Below are positions 6,692-9,286 of a stretch of DNA of 9,286 nucleotides, in pieces. Both the position numbers and the translations under genes were made by a program. Each line of letters starts with the position of its first letter. Position 1 is the first letter of the stretch. The notes beneath the pieces are model-generated. The model did not search any database. It was given only the letters and a program-made list of their open reading frames with translations, and was not told the origin of the DNA. The stretch covers positions 1-9,286 of the forward strand of contig CALVPC010000040.1 in assembly GCA_944350405.1 (NCBI GenBank), written 5' to 3'. The stretch is from an uncultured Bacilli bacterium. Its GTDB lineage: Bacteria; Bacillota_I; Bacilli_A; RF39; UBA660.

Positions 6692-6800
6692 TAATTTTTT
6701 AATAACAACTAACTAACTTTTCATATTATTAATCTTTTAACTATTATACTTATTACATTTTAATTATATAAACATAAATATTCCCAAGTAATAAAAAATA

Positions 6801-9286
6801 CTACACTACTTGTATAGTATCTTTTGATATTGAATACAAATAAATATTAACATTCTTGTTAAATTTATTACTAATATATTTCCTATACCCCTCTAATTGC
6901 ATTTTATAGCTATCATCAGCAATATTAGATAACTTATAATCTACAATATCAATATAATCATTATAAACAATCATCAAATCAATAACACCATGATAAATAC
7001 TATCATCTTCTTCATAAATAAACTCATATTCTTTATAAATATTTGCATCTTTAATATTTTTAAATAAATCATGCTTTAATAATTTATTTACGTACACATT
7101 ATCCCCTGGATTATAAAAATCAGTAACCTCAAATAAATAATGAATATATGTACCTAATTTCATATTATTAAGTTCTTCTAAAGTTTTCAAATCATAATTA
7201 ATTTTAGAAAATTTCTCTTCAGTAATTAAAGAATCATCAACATGAATATTCTTTTTAATAATCTTTCTATTATCACTATTTAAAAAACTTAAATCACGAG
7301 TCTTATACAATTTATAATCTTTATTTAATTTTATATCTTCAAAATTAATATTAAAAATACTACTATCAAAATTATCCTTAATTGTATTAATAATATCTAA
7401 AAATGACCTATATTTTAATCTTAAACTATTACTTACTATCTTTTCATTATTATAAATATTATCATCCAAAGGTGCCACTAAAATCATTTTTTCACGTGCT
7501 CTTGTCATAGCAACATACAAAAGTCTAATTTTTTCAGAAATCTCTTCTTTAATATAATTCTCTTTAATTAAAAACTTCGTAAATAAAGTACCTATTCCTT
7601 CTTTATAATAAGGTGTAACAATTCCATATTTACTATCAAACATAAATCTTTCACTAACATCTCTTATATTAAATTTCTTATAAAGACCAGAATAATAACA
7701 AATAGGAAATTCCAGCCCTTTAGACTTATGAATATTCATTATCTTAACAGCATCACTATCCGAGGTATTAATCTTATATTTTATATCTTGACCGCTATCA
7801 ATCATCTTAGATAAATAATCTGCAAAACTATAAGGAGTATATCCTAAATTCTCTAAATTACTAGCTATTTTTTGTAAATATAAAACCCTCACCATAGAGC
7901 CTTCTATATTTCTATATGAAATACATTTTTCATAAAAATTAAATTTATCAAGTACTTCATTTAAAAAACTATGACAAGACATATTATCTAAAGACCTAGC
8001 TATTTCACTACTAAGTTTATAAATATTACTATCTATAAAACTATTATTTTTAAATGTCTTTAATATATCTTCATCACTAATTTCAAACAAATAGCTTCTA
8101 GCAATAGAAGTATAATAATATCTAAATTCTTGATCAAACTTATTTTCCTTTACTTTTATTATTAATTTAACTAAGTTTTTAATAATATACATATCATATT
8201 CCGTAGTAAGTTTTTCGTCTTGATATACACTAAGAGGAATATTCTTATATTCAAATATCTTCTTATATAATTCAAAATCACTACCTCTATCCATAATAAT
8301 ACAAAAATCACTATACTTACTTTTTCTAAAAATACCTGTATGCTTATCTAAAATCATATAATTATTGTCTATTTTATTTTGTATATCATTTGCAATAATG
8401 AAAGCTTCTTTTTCTGCATTAGAAAACTCTTTAAAATCTTTATAATTATAATTATAAATTTCCATAAAATTATTATTATTTTCCATTACATTTTCATCAT
8501 AAAGTCTATTCCCGAATACCATTTGATGAGATTTATAGTAATCTGCCCCTCCTAAAAAATCATCCATTATTTTAGTAAATATTTTGTTTATATCATTAAG
8601 TACTTCTTTACGTGATCTAAAATTCTTAAGCAAATCTATCTTTATCCCTGATAAATTGTCACTATAAAGATCATATTTACTTTTAAATATAAATGGATTA
8701 GCATTTCTAAATCTATAAATAGATTGCTTTATATCTCCGACCATATAAACATTATTGTTTTCTATTAAATTTATAAATGACTCTTGCAAATCATTAGTAT
8801 CTTGATATTCATCTATCATTATTTCATTGTAAAAATATTTTATTTCATTTCTTATTTCTTCATTATCCGAAACAATTTTAATAGCCATTTTAGCAATATC
8901 AACAAATTCATATGAATTATTATATTTCTTATATTTTTCTAACATAGAGTCTAATTTTGTAATTATGTCTATTATAGCAATAGCATAATCTTTTGTACTA
9001 AGATAAACAGATTTTATTTCTTCTAAATCCTCATATATAGTAAGTTCCCTAAGCTCTTCTAAAAGCTCATTTATTCGCATCTTTTCTTCTTTAGAGTTCT
9101 TAACAATTCTAGGAAGAACAATATTAAGATTATTTTTAATCTCATCATAATTATTAGAATTAACAAAATTAGATAAAGCTTCTATATATTTTTCACAAAT
9201 TTTACTATCCTCACATTCTAAAATATAATTATAAATATCTGTAATTTCGTTCTTCTTATCTAAAATAAGTTTTTTGTATTCTTCTA
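6801..9286 (-). CDS. addA: ATP-dependent helicase/nuclease subunit A (AddA), 5' end outside the window
   Basis: AddA, with AddB, forms the Firmicute counterpart of RecBCD: it unwinds and resects double-strand breaks to load RecA at Chi sites. The frame is open to the right edge, giving 827 C-terminal residues of a protein usually near 1200. The ATG at 9078-9080 is internal, and the N-terminal Walker A region is missing. Visible are the pre-motif block YEFVDIAKMAIKI, motif II DEYQDTN (near 8800), motif III GDIKQSIYRFRNA (near 8720), NFRSRKEV (near 8620), motif V NIHKSKGLEFP (near 7720) and motif VI LYVAMTRARE (near 7510). The C-terminal RecB-type nuclease has GTYIHYLFE, GVID...IVDYK (6935-6990) and MQLEGY, so D, D, K, Q and Y of the active site are intact. 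Both activities therefore look functional. addB, normally just upstream, would lie beyond the edge. The stop is TAG. Confidence 0.95.
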   Translation of the reverse strand, partial: EEYKKLILDKKNEITDIYNYILECEDSKICEKYIEALSNFVNSNNYDEIKNNLNIVLPRIVKNSKEEKMRINELLEELRELTIYEDLEEIKSVYLSTKDYAIAIIDIITKLDSMLEKYKKYNNSYEFVDIAKMAIKIVSDNEEIRNEIKYFYNEIMIDEYQDTNDLQESFINLIENNNVYMVGDIKQSIYRFRNANPFIFKSKYDLYSDNLSGIKIDLLKNFRSRKEVLNDINKIFTKIMDDFLGGADYYKSHQMVFGNRLYDENVMENNNNFMEIYNYNYKDFKEFSNAEKEAFIIANDIQNKIDNNYMILDKHTGIFRKSKYSDFCIIMDRGSDFELYKKIFEYKNIPLSVYQDEKLTTEYDMYIIKNLVKLIIKVKENKFDQEFRYYYTSIARSYLFEISDEDILKTFKNNSFIDSNIYKLSSEIARSLDNMSCHSFLNEVLDKFNFYEKCISYRNIEGSMVRVLYLQKIASNLENLGYTPYSFADYLSKMIDSGQDIKYKINTSDSDAVKIMNIHKSKGLEFPICYYSGLYKKFNIRDVSERFMFDSKYGIVTPYYKEGIGTLFTKFLIKENYIKEEISEKIRLLYVAMTRAREKMILVAPLDDNIYNNEKIVSNSLRLKYRSFLDIINTIKDNFDSSIFNINFEDIKLNKDYKLYKTRDLSFLNSDNRKIIKKNIHVDDSLITEEKFSKINYDLKTLEELNNMKLGTYIHYLFEVTDFYNPGDNVYVNKLLKHDLFKNIKDANIYKEYEFIYEEDDSIYHGVIDLMIVYNDYIDIVDYKLSNIADDSYKMQLEGYRKYISNKFNKNVNIYLYSISKDTIQVV

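Larger units (their letters stand above)
6577..6800. other. Non-coding AT-rich gap between xfp and addA
   Basis: No convincing gene is present. The stretch holds the nested inverted repeat at 6600-6682 and the TGTCAA/TTGACA element inside it. It also has two AAAAAGTTT copies in tandem (6623-6640) and a small AACT tandem run (6705-6718). The part from 6719 to 6800 next to the addA stop shows no clear terminator hairpin or other structure. Confidence 0.5.

Noticed and set aside
9078..9080. ATG as the start of addA
   Set aside because: The frame stays open for 68 more codons to the window edge and the essential N-terminal helicase motif I is missing, so this ATG is internal.
1..9286. CRISPR array, insertion sequence, tRNA or rRNA
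   Set aside because: No regularly spaced long repeats, no transposase reading frame with terminal repeats, and no GC-rich RNA-like segments were seen.

Overview
This 9.3-kb window is very AT-rich chromosomal DNA with short intergenic gaps and AGGAG-type ribosome binding sites. It carries a Bacilli-type gene set: an RNase J2-like protein, AddA, a LytTR/AgrA-type regulator and phosphoketolase. This points to a low-GC Firmicute (Bacillota), possibly one of the small-genome gut Bacilli related to Mycoplasmatota; that placement is inference. Every tryptophan in the recognisable proteins is encoded by TGG and no gene is interrupted by TGA, so the standard bacterial code applies. All visible stops are TAA or TAG.

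Left part (1-3306). A doubtful 3' end of a rightward gene meets, at two hairpins, the leftward gene for a divergent RNase J2-like protein. Upstream of that lies a leftward two-gene unit: a zinc-dependent phospholipase C-family protein (first) and an AlkD-type DNA alkylation repair protein (second), 11 bases apart. The RNase J2-like gene has its own promoter in the 86-base gap after alkD.

Middle (3307-4210). A divergent promoter region separates the phospholipase-family gene from a rightward gene for a LytTR DNA-binding protein. Its N-terminal half looks like an AgrA-type receiver that has lost the phosphorylated aspartate. A pair of AACGCAA direct repeats, 11 bp apart, lies almost exactly between the two promoters and is a candidate operator for both. 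A bidirectional hairpin ends this gene and the convergent phosphoketolase gene.

Right part (4212-9286). A complete phosphoketolase gene stands alone with its own promoter. It is followed by about 220 bases of structured, non-coding, AT-rich DNA, then the 3' two thirds of addA, the helicase-nuclease subunit A of the AddAB recombination complex. addA runs off the right edge; its start lies outside the window.

I see no mobile element, CRISPR array, rRNA or tRNA. The least ordinary items are the RNase J2-like protein with nearly all catalytic motifs eroded, and the orphan pseudo-receiver LytTR regulator with its symmetrically placed repeat pair.
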